A stretch of 64,000 bases of DNA, taken from Catellatospora paridis (GTDB lineage Bacteria > Actinomycetota > Actinomycetes > Mycobacteriales > Micromonosporaceae). Position numbers and translations under genes: made by a program. The DNA lies in NCBI RefSeq assembly GCF_009720365.1, contig NZ_ML769313.1, positions 186,001-250,000 of the forward strand, in the 5' to 3' direction. The notes under the pieces were generated by a model. It was not told the DNA's origin, did not search any database, and saw nothing but the letters and a program-made list of their open reading frames with translations. Below are positions 1 to 9,600 of this stretch, piece after piece. Every line of letters starts with the position of its first letter. Position 1 is the first letter of the stretch.

Positions 1-1096
1 GGTTGTCGCCGTCGAGGACGGTCAGCCCGAGGGTCTCGCCGTCGGACCGGCAGAGGGCCACGTGGCGGCCCTCGATCGTGCGGGGGAACAGCGCCACCCC
101 TTTGTTGCGTGCACCGGGCCCGCGCATGGGCGTCACCTCGAAGCGGGTGAGGTCGGCGCTGTCGAGCATCCGCGAGGCGATCTGCCGTCCGTCGTAGGCC
201 GTGTAGGTCGCCCGGTAGCTCGCCTCGCCGTCGTCGCCGGCGACCCGGACGAAGCGGGCGTCCTCCATGCCGTTGCTCTCCGAAGGGTTGTTCGGCCACA
301 GCACCCGCCGGCTGAGCGGCACGTCGTCTGGGAAGACGACCGAGTAGCTGTCGGCGATGGTGCGGCGCAGCTGTTCCACGGTGCGCTGCGCGGTGGCCCG
401 ATGCAGCAGGTCGGACGGGATCCGGGCCAGCGTCTGCTCGAACTGCTGGTCGTCGAAGCGTTCCGGCAGCAGGCCCAGCACGGTCGCCGAGACCTCGTCG
501 TCGTACGCCTCCTCGTTCAGCCCGGCGGCGAGCAGGTCACGCCGGTGTACCGGGCTGACGCGCGTGCCGACGGTCAGCGGGCCGGGTCGCGGCGCCAGGG
601 TCAGGTCCCCGCCGGGTCCGAGGACCGCGGCCGCGAACCCGATGGACGACAGGTGTCCTTCGCCGATCTGGCGCAGGCTGATCGCCGCGCGCAGCTGCCC
701 GTCGGCCAGTCCGGACTGGTCGGGGTGGGCGACCATGGACGGATTGCACAGGGCCGCGGCCTCGACGGCGTACTCGTGGCTGAAGAACGCGCCGATCAGC
801 GTCCGCATCGTGGGCGGCAGCTCGCGTACGGGGCTTACCCGGTGCCTGACCAGGTCGAAGTGGTGGCGGAAGGTGTCCGCGAGCTCGTGATGGCGGCTGC
901 CGAAGCCGTGCATGACCTCGTCCAGCAGCCGTGCGGCGGCGTCGTCGTCGAGTGCGGTGATGCGCTCGACCAACCCGGAGGCCCTGGTTCGTGCCATGAC
1001 CGCGTCCTCGCCGGGCACGAACAGTTTCACGATCACCCGCTGCGGGTCTGGCTCCAGCGTCACATCATGCCTGACGGCGAGCTCGCCGATGGTCAT
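1..1096 (-). CDS. GH130 family glycosidase/phosphorylase, C-terminus beyond window
   Basis: The reading frame runs without a stop from an ATG that overlaps the stop of the upstream gene (ATGA) to the window edge, giving about 365 residues. Its second half carries hallmarks of GH130 five-bladed propeller enzymes: NGMEDARFVRV, which contains the family's catalytic Asp region, then YRATYTAYDG, then NKGVALFPR and LCRSDGE. GH130 members phosphorolyse or hydrolyse beta-mannosides such as beta-1,2- or beta-1,4-linked mannose. The roughly 200 residues before these motifs look like the N-terminal extension seen in some long GH130 proteins. It is the last visible gene of a minus-strand operon with two GT4 transferases, so it probably turns over the glycan they build. 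The exact linkage and the choice between hydrolase and phosphorylase cannot be read from here. Confidence 0.8.
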   Translation of the reverse strand, partial: MTIGELAVRHDVTLEPDPQRVIVKLFVPGEDAVMARTRASGLVERITALDDDAAARLLDEVMHGFGSRHHELADTFRHHFDLVRHRVSPVRELPPTMRTLIGAFFSHEYAVEAAALCNPSMVAHPDQSGLADGQLRAAISLRQIGEGHLSSIGFAAAVLGPGGDLTLAPRPGPLTVGTRVSPVHRRDLLAAGLNEEAYDDEVSATVLGLLPERFDDQQFEQTLARIPSDLLHRATAQRTVEQLRRTIADSYSVVFPDDVPLSRRVLWPNNPSESNGMEDARFVRVAGDDGEASYRATYTAYDGRQIASRMLDSADLTRFEVTPMRGPGARNKGVALFPRTIEGRHVALCRSDGETLGLTVLDGDN

Positions 1097-2103
1097 ACCG
1101 GCACCACCGTCCGCGCGTGCTGCAACGTGGACAGCAGCGCCAAGGTGGACTCCGCGCCCTGGTTGAGGTTGGGCCCGTACGGAGTCAACCCGTCGTAGCC
1201 GCCGCCGGTGCTCTCGTCCCACATGACCGCGTTGGCATCGTTGGCACCGAGGAACCAGGCGACGGTCCGATCGAGATCGGCCTGCCAGGCCGGGTCCCCG
1301 GTCACCGCCGCGGCGGTGGCGAACGCGTCGGCGAGCGCGGCGACCTCGATGGGCTGCTGGTCGCGCTCGGCGCGTGCCTCGCCGCGGGCCCAGCCACCGG
1401 CCGGTACGACGCGCAGGCCGTGCGGGCCGGACTGGACGTCGCGCAGCCAGGTGAGCAGGCGCAGGCCGGTGTCGAGGGCGGCGTCGTCGCCACGTGCCGC
1501 GGCGTCGGCGATGACGACCTCGGCGAGCGCGGCGTTGGCGTAGGTAAGCCGGGGCAGGGGCCACGGCCAGTCCGGATCCGCGCCCGGTGGGCCGACTGCC
1601 GTGGCGGCGTCGGCCAGCAGCGCGGCCGCGTCGACGTCGCCCGGGTCGGCGCGCAGCACCTCGGCCGCGCCCAGCCCGGCGAACGCCATGGCGTGCGGGT
1701 AGGCGGAGCGCTGTGACGTGCCGAGCCGGAAGGCGGTCAGCGCGGAGTCGCGTATCCATGCCGCCGGGTGACGCGCCGCCGCGGTGCCCAGGCCCCACAG
1801 CGCCCGTCCCCACCAGTCGCCGAGTCCGGCCTGGTCCTCCCAGCGCCGGTCGTGGCCGAGCCGGTTGTGGAACGCCCCGGTCTTGGACTGGGCGTGGTTG
1901 AGGAAGGTCAGGTAGCACTCGGACAGTCGGAGCAGCTCCGCCGAGGGGTCGGCTTCGCGGCTGGTGACGACGAGCCCGCGGGCGACGTCGTCGGTGCAGT
2001 AGCCGTGCTCGCGGCGGACGACGGCGAGCCTGGCGTGCTCGAACAGGCCGGTGTCGTCGGTCAGCCGGATGAGGTGGGCGAAGTTCGGTGCGGGGGCGCT
2101 CAC
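1093..2103 (-). CDS. Probable (alpha/alpha)-toroid glycan-active protein
   Basis: This 336-residue protein starts at a GTG that shares bases with the stop of the upstream glycosyltransferase (GTGA), so translation is likely coupled. A longer frame exists upstream but it is low-complexity Arg/Pro and lies inside the neighbour. Visible features are YCTDDVARGLV near the N-terminus, aromatic- and Gly-rich helices such as DWWGRALWGLG, and a C-terminal GANDANAVMWDESTGGGYDG. This alternation of helices and Trp/Gly/Asp turns resembles (alpha/alpha)6-toroid glycosidases and the uncharacterised proteins found beside GT4/GH130 genes. I cannot name a reaction. Its position between two transferases and a GH130 enzyme supports a role in making or processing the same cytoplasmic glycan, as there is no signal peptide. 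Confidence 0.7.
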   Translation of the reverse strand: MSAPAPNFAHLIRLTDDTGLFEHARLAVVRREHGYCTDDVARGLVVTSREADPSAELLRLSECYLTFLNHAQSKTGAFHNRLGHDRRWEDQAGLGDWWGRALWGLGTAAARHPAAWIRDSALTAFRLGTSQRSAYPHAMAFAGLGAAEVLRADPGDVDAAALLADAATAVGPPGADPDWPWPLPRLTYANAALAEVVIADAAARGDDAALDTGLRLLTWLRDVQSGPHGLRVVPAGGWARGEARAERDQQPIEVAALADAFATAAAVTGDPAWQADLDRTVAWFLGANDANAVMWDESTGGGYDGLTPYGPNLNQGAESTLALLSTLQHARTVVPV

Positions 2104-3245
2104 GCAGCGGCCGCGGTCAGGGCCCGGTCGCCGGTCAGCAGCCGTTGCGCGAGCGCGGCGTACCGGTCCGCGACGGCGGGCCACAGCATGGCGGCGCTGG
2201 GCGGGTCGCCGAGGCCTGCGGTGTCGGGGCTGAGGAGGATCTTGCGGATCGCGTCGGCCATGGCCGGGGCGTCGCCGTGGGGCACCACGATGCCGGGACC
2301 GTCGGTCAGCAGTTCGACGGCGTGCGGGAAGCGGGTCGCGACGACGGGCACACCCGCGGCGACGGCTTCGATCAGCACCCCGGAGGTGACCTGCTCCCGG
2401 GAGTCGTACGGCAGCAGCACCACGTCCGCGGAGCGGATCAGGCGGCCCAGCGACGCGTCGTCACGGTATACGGGGTCGAAGTGGACCGACTCGGCGATGC
2501 CGAGCACCCGGGTCAGCTCGACCAGGCCCTCGCGGTACTGCTCGCCCTGCTGTTCGAGCACGCGCGGGTGGGTCTTGCCGGCGATCGTGTACACGGGGCG
2601 CTGCGGCAGGTTCCGCAGCCGGGCGAGGGCGCGCACGGCCCATTCGATGCCCTTGCCGGGTCCGAGCAGTCCCCAGGTGAGCAGGTGCGGCCGCGGGCCC
2701 TTGTCGGCCGGGGCGGCGGCGTGGTCGTGGGCGCCGTGCGGGATGACAGTGACCTTGCCAAGGTCGACGTCGTAGCCCGCGGCCAGCCGGTCCCGGGCGG
2801 TGGCGGTCATGACGACCACGGCGTCCGTGGCACGCGCGATCTGCTCGAGCACGGTCTTCTGCCGGGCGGTGGGGTTGGCCAGCACCGTGTGCAGCACCAC
2901 CATGCTCGGCACGGTGAGCTGCTGAAGCATCGGCACCACGTCGTCGCCGTCGGTGCCGGGGTAGATGCCGTACTCGTGCTGCACGATGGCCACGTCGAAG
3001 TGGTCGAGTGCCTTCGCGGCGAGCTGCCAGCCGTCGATGTCGTCGACCGACCAGGTGTGGACGACCTTCGGGTCCGCGGTGTCCGGTTCCCCGGCGGCGG
3101 TGACGCGCACGATGCCGCCGGGCATGCCGTCCGGGCACAGCGCGGCCGACAGGGCGGAGTTGAACGTGGCGAGCCCACACGCGGTGGGCGGATGGGTGCT
3201 GACAAAGCCATAGCTGGTGGGCATGGATGGTGCCTTCCGGTTCAT
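2100..3245 (-). CDS. GT4-family (GT-B fold) glycosyltransferase
   Basis: This 381-residue protein (374 if the internal ATG at 3224 is used) has the two-Rossmann layout of GT-B retaining transferases. The N-terminal acceptor half begins YGFVSTHPPTACGLATF, with the Gly-rich loop typical of GT4. The C-terminal half has LLTWGLLGPGKGIEWAVRAL, then ADVVLLPYDSREQVTSGVLIEAVAAGVPVVAT, which contains the E-x7-E-like nucleotide-sugar binding segment. It has no signal peptide or membrane helix, so it is cytoplasmic. It lies 157 bp after the upstream GT4 gene and overlaps the next gene by 4 bp. Donor and acceptor are unknown; GDP-mannose is a guess based only on the GH130 neighbour. Confidence 0.88.
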   Translation of the reverse strand: MNRKAPSMPTSYGFVSTHPPTACGLATFNSALSAALCPDGMPGGIVRVTAAGEPDTADPKVVHTWSVDDIDGWQLAAKALDHFDVAIVQHEYGIYPGTDGDDVVPMLQQLTVPSMVVLHTVLANPTARQKTVLEQIARATDAVVVMTATARDRLAAGYDVDLGKVTVIPHGAHDHAAAPADKGPRPHLLTWGLLGPGKGIEWAVRALARLRNLPQRPVYTIAGKTHPRVLEQQGEQYREGLVELTRVLGIAESVHFDPVYRDDASLGRLIRSADVVLLPYDSREQVTSGVLIEAVAAGVPVVATRFPHAVELLTDGPGIVVPHGDAPAMADAIRKILLSPDTAGLGDPPSAAMLWPAVADRYAALAQRLLTGDRALTAAAA

Positions 3246-3402
3246 CGGCGCCCCTCCCTACGGGACGGCGGCCTCACGCGGTGAAGGCGTCCGCTCGGCC
3301 TGCGTGTGCGGCGAGCGGTCCGGGTCTCCCAGGGCGTCGCCCGGGAACCACATTGCACCCTTGCGGGCGTCTCAGCACCTTGACGGTAGCAGTTAGCAGG
3401 TG

Positions 3403-4404
3403 TTAATCGACGATCGTGTGATACAGACGTAGATAGTCGTCGACCATCCGGTCGGCCGAGAACCGCTTCCTGGCGTGGTCACGGCACTGTCGCCGGTCGA
3501 TGTCCCCGATCCGGGTCACGGCCGCCACCGCCTCGGCGACGCTGTGCACCAGGTGGCCGGTGACGCCCTCGTCGACCACTTCGGGCATCGAACCGCGGGC
3601 GTACGCCACGACGGGCGTGCCGCAGGCCATCGACTCCACGACGGCGAGGCCGAACGGCTCGGCGAACGCGATCGGATGCAGCAGCGCCGCGGCCGACGAC
3701 AGGATCTCGCCGCGCTGCTCGGGCCCGACCGAGCCGAGGTAGACGACCTGCTCGCCGTCCACGTGCGGCAGGATCTGCTCGTCGAAGTAGCGCTGGTCGG
3801 CCACGATGCCGCAGATGGTCAGCGGCATCCCGGCCCGCCGCGCGATCTCGATCGCGGTCCGGGTGCCCTTGTCGGGGTGCACCCGCCCGAAGACGACCAG
3901 CCCGTGCCCGGCGGCGGCGCGGAACGGGAACCCGTCGAAGGCGATGCCGTGGTGGATCGTCGCGGCGTAGTCGAGGTCGGGGGAGCGGTCCGAGTCGGAG
4001 ATGGACACGTAGCGGGACCGGGCGCGGGCGTACGCGGGCAGGATGGCCGGGCCGGAGAACCCGTGCACCGTGGTCAGCAGCGGTGCGCGGCACTGCTCGG
4101 AGAACGCCAGCGGCAGCCAGTCCAGGTGGTTGTGGACGAGGTCGAACTCCGCCGACCTGGCGAACGCGTGCGCGACGTGCATCGCCTCCCAGACGCGGCC
4201 GTCCATGGCCGGGTCCTCGGCGTAGCCGTGGGCGCAGACGCCGTCGAGGGTCGCCGAGGTGAGCGAGTCGAGCGTCGCGAACAGGGTGACGTCCACCCCG
4301 CGCGCGGTCAGGCCCTCGGCGAGCAGGCTGGTGACCTGTTCCCACGGCCCGTAGTGGTGTGGCGGCGTACGCCAGGCCACGGGTCCCAGCAGGGCTACCT
4401 TCAC
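3403..4404 (-). CDS. GT4-family glycosyltransferase, first gene of glycan operon
   Basis: This 333-residue GT-B transferase starts at a GTG followed by KVALLGPVAWRTPPHHYGPWE, the usual GT4 N-terminal strand and loop. The middle has DLVHNHLDWLPL, and the donor half has VVFGRVHPDKGTRTAIEIA and HPIAFAEPFGLAVVESMACGTPVVAYARGSMPEVV read in pieces, where the EPFGL/E pair is the classic E-x7-E motif. It is soluble and cytoplasmic. A TAGGGT -10-like box on the minus strand at 4432-4437 fits transcription starting just upstream. The 157-bp gap to the second transferase could hold another promoter, so cotranscription of all four genes is likely but not proven. Confidence 0.88.
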   Translation of the reverse strand: MKVALLGPVAWRTPPHHYGPWEQVTSLLAEGLTARGVDVTLFATLDSLTSATLDGVCAHGYAEDPAMDGRVWEAMHVAHAFARSAEFDLVHNHLDWLPLAFSEQCRAPLLTTVHGFSGPAILPAYARARSRYVSISDSDRSPDLDYAATIHHGIAFDGFPFRAAAGHGLVVFGRVHPDKGTRTAIEIARRAGMPLTICGIVADQRYFDEQILPHVDGEQVVYLGSVGPEQRGEILSSAAALLHPIAFAEPFGLAVVESMACGTPVVAYARGSMPEVVDEGVTGHLVHSVAEAVAAVTRIGDIDRRQCRDHARKRFSADRMVDDYLRLYHTIVD

Positions 4405-4532
4405 ACGTACCTGGTTCGCGGCATGCGGCTCACCCTACGGGACCGGCCTGAGTCGGCCCGGGCCGCCATGATCAAGATCACCGGCGGGTGGATGCTGAGG
4501 CATTCGTCACCCCACCCGGGTCCGAAGTCGTA

Positions 4533-4538
4533 TAGGGT
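4533..4538 (+). promoter_or_regulatory. -10 box (TAGGGT), possibly leaderless start
   Basis: A TAGGGT hexamer ends nine bases before the ATG of the 94-aa gene. Transcription from it would begin at or next to the start codon. The intervening G-run could instead serve as a Shine-Dalgarno sequence from a farther promoter. No convincing -35 is visible. Confidence 0.4.
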
Positions 4539-4547
4539 GGGGGGCAT

Positions 4548-4832
4548 ATGGCTACTTATCGAAGTCCCGCAGTGCTGCTGTCCGCTGACGGCACCAGAAC
4601 GTCCGGTACCGCCGCCCTTTTCTCCGAACCTGGGCGTAAGGGTGGCCTTCGGCCGTGGGCGGGCGACTTCCGGGTCGCGACCGACTCCGCCGGCGTAGAG
4701 ATCCCGGTGGGCATGGCCCTGACCCTGGAGATGCCCGACGGCCGCTCCGGCAAGGTGGTCGTCCAGGGCCGCAAGGGCGGTTCCAAGAACACCGTCCTGG
4801 CACTGATGGGCGAGGACCAGGCCCCGTTCTGA
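4548..4832 (+). CDS. Small hypothetical protein, 94 aa
   Basis: This is a 94-residue soluble protein of unknown function. The N-terminal 25 residues are Ser/Thr/Ala-rich. The rest is beta-rich with alternating polar and hydrophobic residues (DFRVATDSAGVEIPVGMAL, then SGKVVVQGRKGG), suggesting a small beta-barrel. There are no cysteines, signal peptide or membrane segment. It stands alone between the divergent glycan operon and a convergent monooxygenase and ends before a strong hairpin. GC-skewed third positions and an upstream -10 box support it as a real gene. I do not recognise the family. Confidence 0.7.
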   Translation: MATYRSPAVLLSADGTRTSGTAALFSEPGRKGGLRPWAGDFRVATDSAGVEIPVGMALTLEMPDGRSGKVVVQGRKGGSKNTVLALMGEDQAPF

Positions 4833-4925
4833 CCGCTCCGGTCCGCCGGAGCCTGATCAGGGCGCGGGCGTCCCGCGCTCCGAGCGTCAGGTGACCATTC
4901 GACGCTTGCGTAAGACTCGACGTAG

Positions 4926-4951
4926 GGCCGGGCGAGCTGTGCCGCCCGGCC
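4926..4951. terminator. Bidirectional hairpin terminator
   Basis: GGCCGGGCG and CGCCCGGCC form a perfect 9-bp stem with an 8-nt loop between two convergent genes. There is no U-tract, as is common in high-GC actinomycetes. Confidence 0.65.
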
Positions 4952-4964
4952 ACACGTGTCTCCG

Positions 4965-6587
4965 TCAGCCGACGCGCGGTGCTGACGCCGCCGGACGCAT
5001 GTCCGCCCGCAAGGCCTGGGCCAGCGTGCGGCCCAGCTCTGCGGTGGAGCCCTGGGCCGTGCCGTAGACGAACCGGTCCGGGCGTAGCACGGCCATGCCC
5101 GCGCAGTGCCGGGTGAACCAGGCGGTCAGACGTCCGTCCACGTCGGCCACCTCGCAGTAGTTCCCGTCCGCGATCGTCGGGGCCGTCCCGGTAGGGCAGA
5201 CCCGCACGAACCGCACCGGCAGGCCGCGCCAGTGCGCCTGGGCGGCGACGGCCGGGCCCACCTCCGGTCCGATCAGCACGAAGCCACCGCCCAGCACCTC
5301 GTCCAGCGGCACCGGGCCGGTCGCGCCGGGCACGCCGACCCGCGGCTGGGGGAACATCGTCCCCGCCGGGCGGCCCCCGACGTGCCAGCCGCGGCGGTGC
5401 ACCGGCAGCGGCTTGAACTCGAAACGCCGCACGAAGCGGCGCACCCGCGGCACCAGCTGCACGCCGCGCAGCAGCGTGTCGCGCAGCTTCGCACCGGCCC
5501 GGCTCCGGGCCAGGAACACCCGCCCCACCCGCACCGTGATCGCCGCCATCTCCTCGGTGTGCGGGCGGCGCTCCTGCTCGTACGTGTCGAGCAGGTCCGG
5601 CCCGGCCAGCCCCGCCAGCACCAGGTCCAGCTTCCAGACCAGGTTGGCGGCGTCACGCAGCCCGCTGCACAGCCCCTGGCCCATGAACGGCGGCATCTGG
5701 TGCGCGGCGTCGCCCAGCAGGAACACCCGTCCCGCCCGCCACCGGTCGGCGACCAGGTGGTTGAACGTGTACACGGCCGCGCGGCGGACCTGGAACCGGT
5801 CCGGGTCGACGTACGGCGCGACCAGCTCCGCCACCGCCGCGGGCTGCTCCAACCGCTCGGCCGTCTCCCCAGGTCGGAGCATGAACTCCAGCCGGTAGCC
5901 GCCGTCGGCGGCCGGGGACACGAACGCCGGCCGCCGCCAGTCGCACACGAACCGGGTCCGGTCCAGCCGCACCGCGTCCGGCGGCAGGTCACCGGAGACG
6001 GCCAGCCACGGCTCCTCGTACGTGGACCCGCGCAGCCCGATGCCCGCCAGCGCCCGGGTGCTGCTGCGCGCCCCGTCGCAGCCCAGCACATAGCGGGCGC
6101 GCACCTCCTGCGTCAGGCCGGTGCCGAGGTCGCGGATCCGGGCGGTCACGCCGCCGTCGTCGGCGTGCAGCCCCTCCAGCTCGACGCCCAGGCGCAATGC
6201 CACGTGCGGGAACCGGTCCAGGCCCGCGCGCAGCGCGTGCTCCAGGCGGGGCTGGTCGAAGAACTGCAGCGGCGGGTGCCCGAGCCCGAAGTCGACCTCG
6301 GACAGTGCGATCTCGGCGAACGGCCGGCCCGCGCCGTCGGTGTAGTCGACCAGCGGCGCGGTGCGCATCCCGGCCGACACCTCGGCCAGCAGCCCGGCCT
6401 GCTGGTAGATGCGCAGCGCCTCGTCGTCGCAGGAGAAGGCGCGGGGCTGGCCGTGCGGATCACGGCTGCGCTCCACGACCAGGGTGCTGACACCACGACG
6501 GCCGAGCAGGTTGGCGGTGAGCGCGCCGACCGGCCCGCACCCGACGATCAGCACGTCGACGTCGGTGGGGTTCGCTGGGGTGGACAC
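4965..6587 (-). CDS. FAD-dependent aromatic monooxygenase (PHBH/MhpA class)
   Basis: This 540-residue class A flavoprotein hydroxylase would use NAD(P)H and O2 to hydroxylate an aromatic substrate. All three diagnostic motifs are present: the FAD Rossmann loop VDVLIVGCGPVGALTANLLG at residues 9-28, the DG motif YVLGCDGARSSTR near 165, and the GD motif VFLLGDAAHQMPP followed by FMGQGLCSGLRDAANLVWKL near 290. Length and the C-terminal thioredoxin-like extension match MhpA-type hydroxylases and antibiotic-tailoring oxygenases. It lies 99 bp after a large SARP regulator on the same strand, so SARP control or cotranscription is plausible. No ring-cleavage enzyme or polyketide synthase is nearby, so the substrate is unknown. 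Confidence 0.9.
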   Translation of the reverse strand: MSTPANPTDVDVLIVGCGPVGALTANLLGRRGVSTLVVERSRDPHGQPRAFSCDDEALRIYQQAGLLAEVSAGMRTAPLVDYTDGAGRPFAEIALSEVDFGLGHPPLQFFDQPRLEHALRAGLDRFPHVALRLGVELEGLHADDGGVTARIRDLGTGLTQEVRARYVLGCDGARSSTRALAGIGLRGSTYEEPWLAVSGDLPPDAVRLDRTRFVCDWRRPAFVSPAADGGYRLEFMLRPGETAERLEQPAAVAELVAPYVDPDRFQVRRAAVYTFNHLVADRWRAGRVFLLGDAAHQMPPFMGQGLCSGLRDAANLVWKLDLVLAGLAGPDLLDTYEQERRPHTEEMAAITVRVGRVFLARSRAGAKLRDTLLRGVQLVPRVRRFVRRFEFKPLPVHRRGWHVGGRPAGTMFPQPRVGVPGATGPVPLDEVLGGGFVLIGPEVGPAVAAQAHWRGLPVRFVRVCPTGTAPTIADGNYCEVADVDGRLTAWFTRHCAGMAVLRPDRFVYGTAQGSTAELGRTLAQALRADMRPAASAPRVG

Positions 6588-6686
6588 GTTGGCTCCTTCA
6601 CGTGGGGGATCGGTGCCTGTCCAGGGGACCAGCCACGCGTGGAGGCGGCGTGGAATCCGCGTGGAGGTCGCTCCTCCGCGCGGCCG

Positions 6687-9600
6687 CTATGCCTGCGCGG
6701 CGGACGCGGCCACCCGTGCCGCGAGCAGCCGGGCGCCCTGCTGCGCGGCGACGGCGGCGGCCGCGGGCAGCCCGGCCCGGTCGCCCGTCGCGACCGCGCG
6801 CACCCGCAGCAGCTCGGCGAGCACCACCCGTTCGCCGGTCCGCTCCGCCACGGCCAGGCCCTCCGCGGCCAGGGCGGCTGCGCCGTCGAGGTCGCCGACG
6901 GCCAGGTGCGCGTTGGCCATCGCGCTGAGCGTGACCGTACGCGTGGCGCGCAGCCCCAGCCGGTACAGCGCCTCGTAGGCCGCGCGCATCCGCGGCCGCT
7001 GCGCGGCATCCCCGGCGTACACCGCGGCCCACGCCGCGAACACCTCGGCCGTGGTGACGAAGTGCGGCATCCCGTGCGCCAGGCCCAGCTCCCGGAAGCG
7101 CAGCGCCGCGGCGTGCCCGGCCTGCGCGTCCAGCTCCTGCAGCTCCAGCCAGGCGGCGTACAGGCGCGCGTTGGCCCGGCCGTAGGGGTCGTCGAGCCGC
7201 TCCGCCAGGTCCGCCGCGGCGGCGAGATCGGCGTCGGCGGCGGCCCGCTCGCCGCGCAGCGACCGGACCAGGGCCCGGAAGTTGTACGCGGCCAGCGCCG
7301 GCCGCCGCGCCACCTCCGGGCCGAGCACCCGCGGGTCCATCCCGGACAGCAGCTCCGCTGAGGTGCTCAGGTGCTGCTCCGCCTCGGCCAGCCGACCCAG
7401 GAAGTAGCATGCCGCGCCGAGCAGGTAGGAGCCGGCCGCGCGGGTCAGCTGATCGGCGTCGGCGGCCAGCGGCTCGGCCAGCTCCAGGCAGATGCCGTAC
7501 TCGGCCCGGTTCGCGGCCAGCTCGCCGAGCACCCAGCGCGCCGAGGCCAGGTCCGCGCCCGCCGGGACGAGGCCGAGCAGCTCACGCGCGCGTACGCAGG
7601 CCCGGTCCACGGCGTCGCTGCCGATGCCGACGGTGACCTGCAGCAGCGCCGCCCGCCGCAGGTGCACGGCCAGCTCCTCGGCGGCCGCGTCGGCGCTGCC
7701 CGCCAGCCGGTCGGCAGCCAGGTCGAGATGGGCCAGCGCGTCCTCGTAGGCCAGCCGCCGGGTGGCGTCGTCGGCCGCGCGCAGCAGCCAGCGCAGGTGG
7801 TCGTCGTCGCGGCCCAGCCCGGCGCAACGACCGTAGTGGTAGGCGATCTCGGCGGGCGCGGCACCGCCCAGCCGCTCGTGCGCGCCCGCGAGCCGCGCGT
7901 GCAGCACCGCGCGCCGCGGCGGGCTCAGCGTCGCGTAGCCGACCTCGGCGAACAGCGGGTGCGCGAACCCGGCCCGGCCGGGGGCCTCCTCGGCGACCAG
8001 CCGGGCCGCGTACGCCGGCAGCAGCTCCTCGGCCACCGACGGCGCGGGCCGCCCGAGCACGTCGGCCAGCACCCGCAGCGGCAGGCCGTGACCGGCGACG
8101 GCGAGCACGTCCAGGCATTGCCGGGTCGGCGCGGGGACCGCGTCCAGCCGCAGGCACAGCGTGTCCCGGATGGTCGGCGGCAGCTCGCCCGTACCGCCGT
8201 GGCGCAGCAGCTCGGTGACGAAGAACGGGTTGCCGCCGGTCCGCCCGAGCAGGGCCGCGATCTCGTCCGGAGCCGGGTCCGCGCCGGTCTCCCGGCGTAC
8301 CAGGGTCGCGATCGCGGCCTCGTCCAGGCCGGTCAGGTCGACGCGGGTGTAGCCGGGCGTGCGGGCCAGTTCCGCGGTGGTGGCGAGCAGTCCGGGATCG
8401 TGCTGGTAGGGCCGCGTGGTGGCCAGCACCAGCGCGCGCGTCGAGGCGAGCGCACCGGACAGGTAGCGCAGCAGCAGGAGCGAGTCGGGGTCGGCGGCGT
8501 GCAGGTCGTCGAGCAGCACCAGCAGGCCGCGTTCGCGGGCGGCGGCCCCGATCAGCCGCGCGACGGCTTCGTACAGCCGAAACCGTGCGGCGGGGTCGGC
8601 GCCGATGGTGTCGTCAGGGGCGCTCGCGCCCAGCGCGGCCAACGCGGCGTCCCCCGTGCCCGGCGCCCCGGCCAGCTCGCCGACGACCTGGATCCAGATC
8701 CAGAACGGCGGGGCCTGGCCCACCGCGGGGCAGCGCGCCCGCACGACCGGCGTTCCGCCCTCCGAGGCCGCTGCCGCGGCCCGCGCGACCAGGGTGGTCT
8801 TGCCGATCCCGGCCTCGCCGGCCACGAGCGCGACCCGGCCCGCGCCGCCGACCGCCCCGGCTACGGCGGCGACGAGGGTGTCCAGCTCGACGGCGCGGCC
8901 CGGCAGCGGCTGCGCGGCGGGCTCGGCAGCCGACGGCCGGATCACGCCGCGCGGTCCGTCCAGTGCCGGGTCCTGCGCCAGGATCGCCCTGTGTACGGCG
9001 CGCAGCCGCTCCCCGGGGTCCAATCCGTACTCCCCGGACAGCAGCCGGTGCGTGTCGGTGAACACCGCGAGGGCGTCGGCCTGGCGGCCGCAGCGGTACA
9101 GCGCGAGCATCAGCTGGGCGCGCGCGTCCTCGCGCAGCGGGTGGGCGGCCGTGAACGCCTGCAGTTCGGCCAGGACCCGCAGGTGCCCGCCGGCGTCCAC
9201 GGCCGCGGTGAGCCGTCCCTCCTCGGCCTGCACCCGCTGTCCGTGCAGGCGGGTCAGGTCGGGCTGCGCGGCGGCGAGGTCAGCGACGTCCGGCAGCGGC
9301 TCGCCCCGCCAGAGCCGCAGCGCCGCGCTGTAGTCGCGCTCGGCAGCGGCCGCGTCGCCCGTGGCGTGCGCGGTCGCGGCCTGCCGGGTGAGGGCCGCGA
9401 AGCGGACGTGGTCGACGGCGTCTGCGTCCACGTCGAGCAGGTAGCCGCCGTCCTTGCTGCGCAATGTCGCGGGCGCGGTGCCCGGTGCGCGATCCGGTTC
9501 CAGCGCGCGGCGCAGCCCCGCGACGTGGGTGCGCAGGGTGGTCTCGGCGCTGGGCGGCGGCGCACCGTCCCACAGCGCGTCGGTCAGCCAGTCGACGGTG

